Part shown: positions 33,334-44,019 of the stretch, piece after piece | Layout: the number at the start of each line of letters is the position of its first letter | How positions within the stretch are numbered: position 1 is the stretch's first letter | DNA from: Streptomyces candidus | GTDB taxonomy: Bacteria > Actinomycetota > Actinomycetes > Streptomycetales > Streptomycetaceae | Direction: 5' to 3' | DNA: 64,000 nucleotides | Assembly: GCF_014207445.1 (NCBI RefSeq) | Contig: NZ_JACHEM010000015.1 | Location: 62,001-126,000 of the forward strand | Notes under the pieces: generated by a model | What the model was told of the DNA's origin: nothing | Seen by the model: only the letters and a program-made list of their open reading frames with translations | Database searches by the model: none | Program-made: the position numbers and the translations under genes

Positions 33334-34935
33334 ATGACGGCCCGATCGATACGCACGGCCACCGCCGCGGCAGTGGCAGGAGCCCTGGCCCTCGGCGCGG
33401 CCGCCTGCTCCAAGCCGGGAACGAGCGCCACCGGTGCGGGCTCCGGCGCCAAGGACTCGGCCGTCGTGGGCATCGCGTACGAGCCGGAGTCCCTCAGCCC
33501 GCTCCTCGGCTACGGCAAGGACGGCAACTCGAAGATCTTCGACGGGCTGCTCGCCCTGGACGGCTCGATGAAGCTCCGGCCCGCGCTCGCCGTCGAGCTG
33601 CCGAAGATCAGCGCCGACGGCCTGACGTACACCTACACGCTGCGCAAGGGCGTGAAGTTCAGCGACGGCAAGCCCTTCGGCGCCAAGGACGTCGTCTTCA
33701 CGTACGAGACCATCCTCGACGAGAAGACCAACAACGCCGCCAAGACCGAACTCGACGCCGTCAAGAGCGTGAAGGCCGAGGGCGACAGCACGGTCGTCTT
33801 CACCCTGAAGTACCCCTACGCGCCGTTCGCCGAGCGCACCGTCCTGCCGATCGCCCCCCAGCACGTCGCCGGCAAGCAGGACGTGAACACGGGCCCCTTC
33901 ACCACCCAGCCCGTCGGCACGGGCCCGTACGTCCTGACCAAGTGGTCCAAGGGCGAGAAGCTCAGCTTCAAGGCCAACCCCGACTACTGGGGCGGCGCCC
34001 CCGCCGTGAAGAAGTTCACGATGGCCGTCGTCAAGGACGACGACGTCCGCGCCACCCGGCTGCGCACCGGCGACCTCGACGGGGCGATCCTGCCGCCCAA
34101 CCTCGCCAAGTCCTTCAAGTCCGACAGCGGCAAGAAGACGTACGCGGCGAAGTCCTTCGACTACCGCACCGTCACCCTGCCCACCCACCACAAGGTCACG
34201 GGCGACACCGCCGTCCGGCGCGCCCTGGACGTGGCCGTCGACCGCCGGACCATGGTCGACAAGATTCTCGAAGGGGCCGGAAAGCCCGCCTACGGGCCCG
34301 TCCCCACCGACAGCCCCTGGTTCGCCGCGGGCACCGAGCGCACCCACGACCCGGCCGCGGCGCGGAAGATCCTCGACGAGGCCGGATGGAAACCGGGCGC
34401 CGACGGCGTCCGCACCAAGGACGGCGTGCGCGCCGAGTTCCCGCTCTGGTACCTCTCCGGCGACAAGCTCCGCCAGGACCACGCCCTCGCCTACGCCTCG
34501 GACGCCAAGAAGGTCGGCATCGACATCAAGACCCAGGCGGGCACCTGGGAGGTCATCGAGCCGCGCATGAAGACCGACGCCGTCCTCGCCGGCGGCGGCG
34601 CGCCCGCCGACCCCGACTTCGACCAGTACACCCTGCTGAAGTCCTCCCTCGCGGGTGACGGCTTCAACAACATGGCCTGGTACGACAACAAGGCCGTCGA
34701 CAAGGCCCTGGAGGCGGGCCGCAGGAGCGGCAAGGACGAGGAGCGCAAGGCGGCCTACACCACCGTCCAGCAGGAACTCGTCAAGAACCCCGGCTACACC
34801 TTCCTCACCCACATCGACCACCTCTACGTCGTCAACGACTCCTGGGACGGCCTGAGCACCCAGACCGAGCCGCACGACCACGGCCTGGCCTCCGGCCCCT
34901 GGTGGAACGTCGAGGACTGGAAGCCCAAGAAGTGA
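33334..34935 (+). CDS. ABC importer substrate-binding lipoprotein (dipeptide/nickel family 5)
   Basis: A 533-residue lipoprotein with signal MTARSIRTATAAAVAGAL and lipobox GAAAC (Cys25). It is an SBP family 5 fold: GLTYTYTLRKGVKFSDGKPFGAKDVVFTYE, GTGPYVLTKWSKGEKLSF, VRRALDVAVDRRTMV and ARKILDEAGWKPG. Family members bind oligopeptides, nickel chelates or metallophores. The Nur-like site upstream hints at nickel. ATG at 33334 is preferred over the GTG four codons upstream because the signal peptide then starts normally. TGA overlaps the first permease GTG. Confidence 0.9.
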   Translation: MTARSIRTATAAAVAGALALGAAACSKPGTSATGAGSGAKDSAVVGIAYEPESLSPLLGYGKDGNSKIFDGLLALDGSMKLRPALAVELPKISADGLTYTYTLRKGVKFSDGKPFGAKDVVFTYETILDEKTNNAAKTELDAVKSVKAEGDSTVVFTLKYPYAPFAERTVLPIAPQHVAGKQDVNTGPFTTQPVGTGPYVLTKWSKGEKLSFKANPDYWGGAPAVKKFTMAVVKDDDVRATRLRTGDLDGAILPPNLAKSFKSDSGKKTYAAKSFDYRTVTLPTHHKVTGDTAVRRALDVAVDRRTMVDKILEGAGKPAYGPVPTDSPWFAAGTERTHDPAAARKILDEAGWKPGADGVRTKDGVRAEFPLWYLSGDKLRQDHALAYASDAKKVGIDIKTQAGTWEVIEPRMKTDAVLAGGGAPADPDFDQYTLLKSSLAGDGFNNMAWYDNKAVDKALEAGRRSGKDEERKAAYTTVQQELVKNPGYTFLTHIDHLYVVNDSWDGLSTQTEPHDHGLASGPWWNVEDWKPKK

Positions 34936-35930
34936 CCACGCGCCGCACGCTCCCCTGGGGGCCGATGGCGCGGATGACGGGGCGGCGGGCACTGTTCGCG
35001 GTCCCCGTCCTCCTCGTGGTGACCTTCGGCGTCTTCGCCGTCGCCGCCGCCTCGCCCTTCGACCCCGTGAAGGCCTACGCGGGCACCGCCGGACTCACCT
35101 CCTCCCAGGCCAACCTCGACCAGCTGCGCGCCAACCTCGGCGCCGACCAGCCGCTGGTGGCCCGCTGGTGGGACTGGCTCACCTCCGCCCTCACCGGCGA
35201 CCTCGGCGACTCCAGCGTGATGCGCCAGCCCGTCGCCGACGTCATCGTCGAACGTCTCGGCTGGTCCACCCTGCTGGCCGCCACCGCCTTCCTCCTCGCC
35301 ATCCTCCTCGGCACCGCCCTCGGCGTACTGGCCGCCCGCCGTCCCGGCGGCTGGCTCGACCGGTGCGCGAGCTCCGCCGCCTACACCCTGGAAGCGGCGC
35401 CCGCCTTCTGGCTCGGGCTGCTCGCCATCTGGTTCTTCGCCCTGAAGCTGGGCGTGCTGCCCGCCGGCGGACTCACCGACACCGACAGCGACGTCATCAC
35501 CCTCGGGCAGGTCGCCTCCCACCTCGTGCTGCCGGCCGCAGTCCTGGGCGTGAGCCAGCTCCCCTGGTTCTTCCTGTACGTACGCCAGGGTGTCGGCGAC
35601 GCCCTGGAGGAGGACCCGGTGCGCGGGGCACGCGCGCGGGGCACGAGCGAGCGCACGGTGCTGTTCGGGCACGCCCTGCGCTCCGGGATGCTGCCGATGC
35701 TCACCCTCGTCGGCTCGCGCGTCCCCGAACTGATCACCGGCGCACTGCTCATCGAGACGGTGTTCAGCTGGCCCGGCATCGCCGCCGCCACCGTGCAGGC
35801 CGCCCTCGCCGTCGACTTCCCGCTGCTCGCCGCACTGACCGTGCTCGCCACGGCAGCCGTCCTCGCGGGCAACCTGCTCTCCGACCTCCTGTACGGACTC
35901 GCCGACCCGAGGGTGGGCTTCGATGGCTGA
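34932..35930 (+). CDS. ABC importer permease (DppB/NikB-like)
   Basis: A 332-residue permease with about six helices. The N-terminal helix RRALFAVPVLLVVTFGVFAVAAASPFDPV is the DppB/OppB signature and a short external loop follows. The EAA loop is near DPVRGARARGTSERTVLFGHALRSG, and LITGALLIETVFSWPGIA closes the family motif. GTG overlaps the substrate-binding gene stop (GTGA). It pairs with the next permease and overlaps it by eight bases. Confidence 0.92.
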   Translation: MTTRRTLPWGPMARMTGRRALFAVPVLLVVTFGVFAVAAASPFDPVKAYAGTAGLTSSQANLDQLRANLGADQPLVARWWDWLTSALTGDLGDSSVMRQPVADVIVERLGWSTLLAATAFLLAILLGTALGVLAARRPGGWLDRCASSAAYTLEAAPAFWLGLLAIWFFALKLGVLPAGGLTDTDSDVITLGQVASHLVLPAAVLGVSQLPWFFLYVRQGVGDALEEDPVRGARARGTSERTVLFGHALRSGMLPMLTLVGSRVPELITGALLIETVFSWPGIAAATVQAALAVDFPLLAALTVLATAAVLAGNLLSDLLYGLADPRVGFDG

Positions 35931-36831
35931 CCTCACCAAGCCCGCCCGCGCGCCGCGCCCGACGGCGGAGCCCTCCCGGTGGCGCGCCCACGGGCGCACC
36001 CGCCGCTCCACCCGCACCCTGCGCGTGCGGACCTCCGCGGTGATCGTCGTGGCCGTGGCGCTCGCCGTCCTCGTCGTACCGCCGCTCGCGAACCTCGACG
36101 AACAGGCCGTCGACCTGGCCCTCAAGCTCCAGCCGCCGTCCCTCGCCCACCCCTTCGGCACCGACGACGTCGGCCGCGACCTGCTGCTGCGCTGCGTCTA
36201 CGGGCTGCGCGTCTCCCTGCTCGTCGGCCTCGTCGCAGCTCTCGTCGCCACCGTCATCGGGACGGCCGTGGGTGCGGCCGCCGCCGCCTTCGGAGGGTGG
36301 ACGGACCGGGTGGTGATGCGCCTGGTCGACACCTTCTCCTCGGTGCCGCACCTGCTGCTCGGCATCTTCATCGTCGCCATGTTCCGGCCCGGAGTGTGGC
36401 CGGTGATCGTCTCGGTCGCCCTCACCCACTGGCTGTCCACGGCACGCATCGTCCGCTCCGAAGTGCTGTCGCTGCGCGCACGCCCGTACGTCGACGCGGC
36501 GATTTCCGGCGGCGCCTCCCGGTGGCGGGTGGCCGTACGGCACCTGCTGCCCGGCGTGCTGCCGCAGGCGGCGCTCGCGGCCGTCCTGATGGTGCCGCAC
36601 GCCATGTGGCACGAGTCCGCGCTGTCCTTCCTCGGCCTCGGCCTGCCCTCCCACGAGGCGAGCCTGGGCAACCTCATCCAGTCCGCGCGCGGTTCGCTGC
36701 TCGCGGGGGACTGGTGGCCCACGCTCTTCCCCGGCCTCTTCCTGATCGTCCCGACCCTCGCCATCGCGGGCCTCGCCGGAGCCTGGCGGGAACGCATCAA
36801 CCCGCGCCGCCGATCGGAGCTGATGCTGTGA
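35923..36831 (+). CDS. ABC importer permease (DppC/NikC-like)
   Basis: A 302-residue permease. HPFGTDDVGRDLLLRCVYGLRVSLLVGLVAA is the DppC/OppC signature after the first helix, and the EAA loop reads DAAISGGASRWRVAVRHLLPGVLPQ. It ends with HESALSFLGLGLPSHEASLGNLI, also typical. ATG sits inside the end of the previous gene and the TGA overlaps the ATPase GTG, so the whole operon is coupled. Confidence 0.92.
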   Translation: MADLTKPARAPRPTAEPSRWRAHGRTRRSTRTLRVRTSAVIVVAVALAVLVVPPLANLDEQAVDLALKLQPPSLAHPFGTDDVGRDLLLRCVYGLRVSLLVGLVAALVATVIGTAVGAAAAAFGGWTDRVVMRLVDTFSSVPHLLLGIFIVAMFRPGVWPVIVSVALTHWLSTARIVRSEVLSLRARPYVDAAISGGASRWRVAVRHLLPGVLPQAALAAVLMVPHAMWHESALSFLGLGLPSHEASLGNLIQSARGSLLAGDWWPTLFPGLFLIVPTLAIAGLAGAWRERINPRRRSELML

Positions 36832-37835
36832 CCTCCCTGAGCCGCCCCCTCGCCACGCGTGAGGAAACCGTCGTGCGGGCCGCCGCCGCCCCGCTGCTCT
36901 CCGTACAGGAACTGTCGGTACGGTTCCGGATGCGCGGCGGACGGCACATCGCCGCCGTCACCGACGCCTCCTTCGCCCTGGCGGCGGGGGAGTGCCTGGC
37001 GCTCGTCGGCGAGAGCGGCTGCGGCAAGTCCGTCCTGGCCTCGGCCCTCCTCGGGCTGCTCCCCGGCAACGCACAGACCGCCGGGCGCGCCCTGCTGGGC
37101 GAGACCGACCTGCTCACCGCGGACGAGCGGACCCTCGCCCGTACGGTACGGGGCCGCCGCGTCGGACTCGTCCCGCAGAGCCCCGCAGCACACCTCACCC
37201 CCGTACGCACCGTCGGTTCGCAGCTCGGCGAGACACTCCGCCAGCTGACCGGGACGCGCAAGCCGGACGTCCGCGCCGCGGTGCGCGCGGCGGCGGAGCG
37301 GGCGGCGTTCCCCGCCGACCACCTGGACCGCTACCCGCACGAGCTGTCCGGCGGGCTCGCCCAGCGCGCCGCGACCGCGCTGGCCCTGGTCGGGGACGCC
37401 CCGCTGCTGCTGGCCGACGAGCCGACCACCGGACTCGACCGCGACCTGGTCAACCGCACCGTCGACGAACTGCGCCGGCACGTCGACGCCGGCCACGCCC
37501 TCCTGATGATCACCCATGACCTCGCGGCCGCCGAGCGCGTCGCCGACCGCGTCGCCGTCATGTACGCGGGACGCATCGTCGAACTCGCCGACGCGGGCGC
37601 CTTCTTCGGCACGCCGGGACCGCGGCACCCCTACGCGCGAGGTCTGCTGAACGCCCTGCCCGAGCGGGACTTCGCCCCGATCCCCGGGATGCCGCCCGAA
37701 CTGGGAGACCTCCCCGAGGGCTGCGCGTTCGCCCCCCGCTGCCCGCACGCCGCCGAAGCCTGTACCGCGCCGCCGCAGTTCGCGGACCGGATCGCCTGCC
37801 ACTACCCGCCGGACGAGGAGCTTGCCCGTGCTTGA
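36828..37835 (+). CDS. ABC importer ATPase (DppD/NikD-like)
   Basis: A 335-residue ATPase with Walker A GESGCGKS, Q-loop VPQSPAAHLTP, a variant signature ELSGGLAQRAATALAL, Walker B LLLADEPTTGLD and MITHDLAAAE. The C-terminal tail carries the oligopeptide-type motif GCAFAPRCPHAAEACTAPP (four Cys across CxF..RCP..C), which binds an iron-sulfur cluster in some Dpp/Opp ATPases. GTG start overlaps the permease stop. It forms a heterodimer with the next ATPase. Confidence 0.92.
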   Translation: MTSLSRPLATREETVVRAAAAPLLSVQELSVRFRMRGGRHIAAVTDASFALAAGECLALVGESGCGKSVLASALLGLLPGNAQTAGRALLGETDLLTADERTLARTVRGRRVGLVPQSPAAHLTPVRTVGSQLGETLRQLTGTRKPDVRAAVRAAAERAAFPADHLDRYPHELSGGLAQRAATALALVGDAPLLLADEPTTGLDRDLVNRTVDELRRHVDAGHALLMITHDLAAAERVADRVAVMYAGRIVELADAGAFFGTPGPRHPYARGLLNALPERDFAPIPGMPPELGDLPEGCAFAPRCPHAAEACTAPPQFADRIACHYPPDEELARA

Positions 37836-38511
37836 ACTCCAAGGCATCACCGCCGGATACGAGCGCGGCAACCCGGTCGTGCGCGACGCCCGGCTCACCG
37901 TCGCCGCGGGGGAGTCCGTCGGGCTGCTCGGCCCCAGCGGCTGCGGCAAGTCCACCCTCGCCAGGGTCGCCGCCCTGCTGCACCGCCCCGACGCCGGGAA
38001 CGTCGTCCTCGACGGCACGCGGGTGCGGGGCTGGCGGCACCGGGCGCCGCGCTCGCAGCGCACCGCGATCGGCGTCGTCTTCCAGCAGCCGCGGCTCTCC
38101 GCCGACCCCCGCCTGCGGCTGCGCGACCTGATCGCGGAACCGCTGCGCGCCAACGGACGCCGCCGGGAAGCTGCCTCGCGGGTGGCCGAGCTGAGTGAAA
38201 CCGTCGGCCTCGGCGACGAGCTGCTGGACCGCCGTCCGCACGAGGTCAGCGACGGACAGCTGCAACGCGCCTGCCTGGCACGGGCGTTGGTGCTGCGCCC
38301 GCACTGGCTGGTCTGTGACGAGATGACGGCGATGCTGGACGCCTCCACCACGGCGGCGCTCGTCGCCGTCGTCGAGGACTACCGCGCCTCGCAGGGTGCG
38401 GGACTGCTCACCGTCGGGCACGACAGGGTGCTGCTGGAGCGGTGGTGCGACCGCACGGTGCGCTGGCAGGACGTGGCGGCCCCGCACACCGCCCGTACCG
38501 CAGAGCTGTGA
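37828..38511 (+). CDS. ABC importer ATPase (DppF/NikE-like)
   Basis: A 227-residue ATPase with Walker A GPSGCGKST, Q-loop VFQQPRLSADPRL, signature VSDGQLQRACLARAL and switch His in TVGHDRVLL. Two features are unusual: the signature has Asp where LSGGQ has Gly, and Walker B continues DEMTAMLD instead of DEPTSALD. It is shorter than DppF and lacks the C-terminal cysteine region. I chose GTG at 37828, which has GAGGAG seven bases upstream, over the TTG at 37822. Confidence 0.9.
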   Translation: MLELQGITAGYERGNPVVRDARLTVAAGESVGLLGPSGCGKSTLARVAALLHRPDAGNVVLDGTRVRGWRHRAPRSQRTAIGVVFQQPRLSADPRLRLRDLIAEPLRANGRRREAASRVAELSETVGLGDELLDRRPHEVSDGQLQRACLARALVLRPHWLVCDEMTAMLDASTTAALVAVVEDYRASQGAGLLTVGHDRVLLERWCDRTVRWQDVAAPHTARTAEL

Positions 38512-38556
38512 GGTGACGGAGCGGCAGCGGCCGGGCGGGTGCGGACCGCCGGTGGC

Positions 38557-38892
38557 TCAGGCGTCGTTGGGGTTGTCCGGCTTGTCGGTCACGCCGTCCA
38601 GGCAGCCCCGCACCCACGAGTGCGGGTCCAGGTCCGCCTTCTTGCCGGCGGAGCTCACCCAGCTCTCGCACCCCCCGCCGACGGCTTCGGCCACCTTCGT
38701 GCCGTCGCGGTCCACCTTGCGGACCTGGATGCCCCGGTTGTACCCCGCCTCGTAGGCCACGTTCTGCGGCCACAGGGGGCGTTCGTTGAACTGCGAGATC
38801 ACCACCCACCCCGCCGCGGCGAGCACGGCAACGGCGGAAAGAAGCGCGATCACCAGATTCTTCCGGCGCGGACCCGGGACATGAGTGGTCAT
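38557..38892 (-). CDS. Small membrane-anchored protein of unknown function
   Basis: A 111-residue protein that I do not recognise. A basic N-terminus (HVPGPRRKN) is followed by one hydrophobic helix LVIALLSAVAVLAAAGWVVI at about 14-33. An extracytoplasmic part with two cysteines (GGCESW and RGCLDG) comes next, probably disulfide bonded, and the tail is acidic and polar. The orientation should be N-in, C-out. ATG at 38892 has AGGAGA four bases upstream. It converges on the ABC ATPase and is divergent from the GDPD-like gene. Confidence 0.7.
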   Translation of the reverse strand: MTTHVPGPRRKNLVIALLSAVAVLAAAGWVVISQFNERPLWPQNVAYEAGYNRGIQVRKVDRDGTKVAEAVGGGCESWVSSAGKKADLDPHSWVRGCLDGVTDKPDNPNDA

Positions 38893-39076
38893 ATCTCCTG
38901 TGAGAACCATGTGAGCACCCTGCCAGACGCCCCGCACGCGTGATCCACCGGGCCCCGGTCGTCGCAGTGTGACGAAACACCCCCCGAACTCCCGCACATT
39001 CCCTGCCCGTTGAACGCCTCCACGACAGATACTCGGCGCACCCGATGCGCCGCATCGCCGAACCCGGAGTCCTCAC

Positions 39077-39961
39077 ATGTCCCTCACCACGCGACGCGCC
39101 GCGGCCGCCACGCTCGCCGGAGCGCTCGTCGCAACAGCGGGCTGGGCGAGCACGCTGTCCGCGTCCGCCACCACGCCCACGGCAGCCCCCGCGCGCCGTC
39201 CGCTGCGGCGCGCGCACGCCCACAACGACTACGCGCACCCGCGGCCCCTGCTGGACGCCCTGTCGCACGGGTTCACCAGCGTCGAGGCCGACATCCACCT
39301 CGTCGACGGACGGCTCCTCGTCGCCCACGACCCGCAGGACCTCGACCCCGCCCGCACTCTGGAAGCCCTCTACCTCGACCCCCTGGCGGCCCTCGTACGG
39401 GCCCACCGCGGCAGCGTGCACCCGGGCCACCGCCGGCCCGTGCAACTGCTCGTGGACATCAAGACGCAGGGCGCGGCGACCTATCTCGAACTGCACCGCA
39501 GGCTGCGGCCGTTCCGCCGGATGCTCAGTACGTGCGACAACGGCCGGGTGCGCCTCGGCGCGGTCACCGCCGTGATTTCCGGCGACCGCGCGGCACGCGC
39601 CCCGATGGAGGCCCAGCGCACCCGTCACGCCTTCTACGACGGACGCCCCGACGACCTCACCGCGCCCGCGCCGGCCCCCGCCTCCCTCATCCCGCTGATC
39701 AGTGGGAACTGGACGTCGAGCTTCGGCTGGACCGGCGTCGGACCGTTTCCGCGGGCCGAACGCGACCGGCTGCACTCCCTGGTGCGCACCGCTCACCGGC
39801 GCAGGCAGCGCGTGCGGTTCTGGGCGACGCCCGACCAGCCGGGGCCCGCTCGCGAGGCGCTGTGGCGCGAACTGCTCGCCGCCCGTGTCGACCACCTCAA
39901 CACGGACGATCTGGCGGGTCTGGAGACGTTCCTCAGGCGCTACGACCGGCAGGGCGGGTAG
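39077..39961 (+). CDS. Secreted GDPD/PI-PLC-like phosphodiesterase
   Basis: A 294-residue exported TIM-barrel phosphodiesterase. The signal peptide covers about 1-37 (core RAAAATLAGALVATAGWAS). The catalytic first His is in RRAHAHNDYAHPRPLLDAL, metal-binding acids in SVEADIHLVDGRLLVAHDP with the second His, and LLVDIKTQG follows. This is the pattern of the glycerophosphodiester phosphodiesterase/phosphatidylinositol phospholipase C superfamily. Likely function: hydrolysis of glycerophosphodiesters or lipid headgroups outside the cell. It stands alone. Confidence 0.85.
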   Translation: MSLTTRRAAAATLAGALVATAGWASTLSASATTPTAAPARRPLRRAHAHNDYAHPRPLLDALSHGFTSVEADIHLVDGRLLVAHDPQDLDPARTLEALYLDPLAALVRAHRGSVHPGHRRPVQLLVDIKTQGAATYLELHRRLRPFRRMLSTCDNGRVRLGAVTAVISGDRAARAPMEAQRTRHAFYDGRPDDLTAPAPAPASLIPLISGNWTSSFGWTGVGPFPRAERDRLHSLVRTAHRRRQRVRFWATPDQPGPAREALWRELLAARVDHLNTDDLAGLETFLRRYDRQGG

Positions 39962-40017
39962 GGCGGCCGGTGAGCCCGGCGCGCGGCCGGACCCACCGAA
40001 CAGTCTGCCGGGCGGGC

Positions 40018-40422
40018 TCAGATCACCCGCGACCTGATGAGAAACCGCACGCCCTCGGGCGCCTCCAGGGAGAACCCGGAACCGCGTCCCTCGACCACGT
40101 CGACGATCAGCCGGGTGTGCCGCCACACCTCGTACTGGCTGGTCGACATCCAGAACGGCACGGACTCCTTGACGCCCTCGACGGCGAGGGAGGCGAGGAG
40201 CACGTCGGAGCCGCCGGTACGGAACTCGCCGTCCGGGTAGCACATGGGCGCGCTGCCGTCGCAGCACCCGCCCGACTGGTGGAACATCAACGGTCCGTGC
40301 GTGTCGTGCAGTTGGCGCAGCAGGCCGGCGGCCGCAGGCGTCAGTTCGACGAGCGGTGACCCGGTGTGCGCGGAGCCGGCGGATGTGCTGTCAACGGCCG
40401 GGGTATCGGGGACGGAACTCAT
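40018..40422 (-). CDS. DUF779 domain protein
   Basis: A 134-residue cytoplasmic protein. The DUF779 hallmark HQSGGCCDGSAPMCYPDGEF, with a CC pair and a third Cys, is near 48-67, followed by VPFWMSTSQYEVWRHTRLIVDVVEGRGSGFSLE. In other genomes DUF779 genes often lie next to aldehyde dehydrogenases, but none is here. The function is unknown. ATG at 40422 has GAGAGGGG upstream. It is downstream of the phosphoglucomutase on the same strand with a 131-nt gap, so probably separate. Confidence 0.85.
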   Translation of the reverse strand: MSSVPDTPAVDSTSAGSAHTGSPLVELTPAAAGLLRQLHDTHGPLMFHQSGGCCDGSAPMCYPDGEFRTGGSDVLLASLAVEGVKESVPFWMSTSQYEVWRHTRLIVDVVEGRGSGFSLEAPEGVRFLIRSRVI

Positions 40423-40553
40423 CGGTGCAGCCCCTCTCACGTTCGGTGGGTGGTGGCGCTGTACCGCACAGTTTCGTCCCTGGTGCGGCACAGCGCGACA
40501 CGTTCGCCCGCCAAACCCCGTGGTGGCGCTCCCGGTTCCCCGTGCGGAGCCGG

Positions 40554-42203
<1,650 letters not shown>

Positions 42204-42419
42204 CCGCCCGTTACCTCCATGGTGTGCGTCGCTGAGTGCTTTCGGCCATTCTCCCGGACGGGAGGGGATGAGCGCACGCACGGATGTTCTCCGTGGTGGG
42301 GGAGGAGTGAAGTGTGGTGCCGTGGGGTAGCAGGGCCGAAGTCAACGAGTGGAATACCCCGGCGAACGGGTGGAAACTCGTCGAAGTGCACGGAATCACC
42401 GAACGTGAGGAGAAGCGCC

Positions 42420-42497
42420 ATGTCGTCCAAGCGTCGCCGCAAGAAGAGGGCACGTCGCAAGAACGGTGCCAACCACGGCAGCCGCCCCCAGTGCTGA
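42420..42497 (+). CDS. bL37-like ribosomal mini-protein, 25 residues
   Basis: A 25-codon gene: a very basic N-terminus (MSSKRRRKKRARRKN) and then ANHGSRPQC. The size, basic character and the ANHGxRP tail match bL37, a roughly 24-residue protein found in mycobacterial 50S structures and conserved in actinobacteria. GTGAGGAG lies at proper spacing before the ATG and a terminator follows directly. It is easily missed by gene callers because of its length. The assignment rests on remembered family features rather than an alignment. Confidence 0.75.
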   Translation: MSSKRRRKKRARRKNGANHGSRPQC

Positions 42498-42520
42498 ACC
42501 GCCGCTGACGTGGTGCCGAT

Positions 42521-42557
42521 GTGGCGTCCGCCCCGGAACGCACCGGACGGACGCCAC
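42521..42557 (+). terminator. Hairpin terminator after bL37-like gene
   Basis: GTGGCGTCCG (42521-42530) pairs exactly with 42548-42557. A smaller CCGG stem can extend it inside the loop. Confidence 0.8.
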
Positions 42558-42738
42558 TTCGCTGCCCCGCGCGCAGCTTTTCCGGTGACGGGAGCCCTGC
42601 CGCCCCGGGCGGCACGTGGGCCCCGCAGCCCCGGGGTGACAGGGGTGCGCCGAGCGCCGTCCGCCCTGGTCGGAGCCCGGTGACGACCGGCCAGTAGAGT
42701 TCGGCTGCGTCGTCCCCCGAGCACCGAGGTTTACGTCC

Positions 42739-44019
42739 GTGGCCCCCGCAGCACCCGAGAACTCCGCCCCGCCCGCGGTGTCCGTCATAGGCATCGGCGC
42801 CGACGGATGGACGGGCCTGCCCGACGCGTCCCGGGCCGCGCTCAGGGACGCCCAGGTCCTGATCGGCGGCGCACGCCAGCTCGCGCTCCTGCCGCAGCGG
42901 TGCACGGGGCAACGCGTGACCTGGCCCACCCCGCTGCGCCCCGCCGTTCCGGCCCTGCTCACCGCCCACCGGGGAAGCCGCATCGCCGTGCTGGCCAGCG
43001 GCGACCCGATGTTCTACGGCATCGGCCGCGCCCTCGCCGAAACCCTCGGACCGGACGCGCTGCACGTCCTGCCGCACCCCTCGTCCGTCTCGTACGCCTG
43101 CGCCCGCATCGGCTGGCCGCTGGAGGACACCGAGACCGTCACCCTCGTCGGACGTCCCGCCGCCCGCCTCGCCGCCGCCCTGCACGACGGGCGCCGCCTG
43201 CTCGTCCTCAGCGCGGACGCGGCCACCCCGGCCACGGTGGCCGCCCTGCTGCGCGAACGCGGCTTCGGGCCGAGCCGGATGCGCGTACTGGAGCAGCTCG
43301 GCGGCGAGCACGAGGACTGCACGGACGGCACCGCCGACACCTGGCAGCACCCGCCCGGCGACCCGCTCAACGTCATCGCCGTCGACTGCCGGCGCGCCCC
43401 CGACGCCCTGCGCCTGGGGGCCGTCCCCGGGCTGCCCGACGCCGCCTACGAGCACGACGGCCAGCTCACCAAACGCCACATCCGCGCCGCCACCCTCGCC
43501 GCCCTCGCCCCCGCACCCGGCGAACTCCTGTGGGACGTCGGCGGCGGCTCCGGGTCGATCGCCATCGAGTGGATGCGCACCCACCCGTCCCTCCGGGCGA
43601 TCGGCGTCGAACGCGACACGGCGCGCGCGGCACGCATCGCCCGCAACGCCGACCGGCTCGGTGTGCCGGGACTGCGCGTGGTCGAAGGCAGGGCGCCCGC
43701 CGCCCTGGCGGGACTGCCCGCCCCCGACGCCGTGTTCATCGGCGGCGGCCTCACCGTCCCCGGGCTCCTCGACGCCTGCTGGGACGCGCTGCCGACGGGC
43801 GGACGGCTCGTCGCCAACACGGTCACCCTGGAGTCCGAGGCCCTCCTTGCCGCCCGGCACCGCCGTCACGGCGGCGACCTCGTACGGCTCGCCGTCGCGC
43901 ACGCCGTACCGGTGGGCGGCTTCACCGGCTGGCGGCAGGCGATGCCGGTCACCCAGTGGTCCGTGACCAAGAACCCCCGCACCCCCCTCGCAGCGAGAGC
44001 CCCAGGAGACAACGCATGA
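42739..44019 (+). CDS. cobL: Precorrin-6Y C5,15-methyltransferase (decarboxylating)
   Basis: A 426-residue fusion of CbiE and CbiT domains. The N-terminal tetrapyrrole methylase has IGIGADGWTGL, LASGDPMFYGIG and HVLPHPSSVSYACARIG. The C-terminal class I methyltransferase (about 250-426) has LTKRHIRAATLAAL, LLWDVGGGSGSIAIEWMR and AVFIGGGLTVPGLLDACW. It adds methyls at C5 and C15 and decarboxylates the C12 acetate, giving precorrin-8x. GTG start. A TAGAGT box lies about 38 bases upstream. It overlaps cobM by four bases. Confidence 0.95.
   Translation: MAPAAPENSAPPAVSVIGIGADGWTGLPDASRAALRDAQVLIGGARQLALLPQRCTGQRVTWPTPLRPAVPALLTAHRGSRIAVLASGDPMFYGIGRALAETLGPDALHVLPHPSSVSYACARIGWPLEDTETVTLVGRPAARLAAALHDGRRLLVLSADAATPATVAALLRERGFGPSRMRVLEQLGGEHEDCTDGTADTWQHPPGDPLNVIAVDCRRAPDALRLGAVPGLPDAAYEHDGQLTKRHIRAATLAALAPAPGELLWDVGGGSGSIAIEWMRTHPSLRAIGVERDTARAARIARNADRLGVPGLRVVEGRAPAALAGLPAPDAVFIGGGLTVPGLLDACWDALPTGGRLVANTVTLESEALLAARHRRHGGDLVRLAVAHAVPVGGFTGWRQAMPVTQWSVTKNPRTPLAARAPGDNA

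Noticed and set aside
39010..39033. TTGAAC and GATACT as promoter of the GDPD-like gene
   Set aside because: The spacer is about 12 bases, too short for a sigma-70-type promoter.
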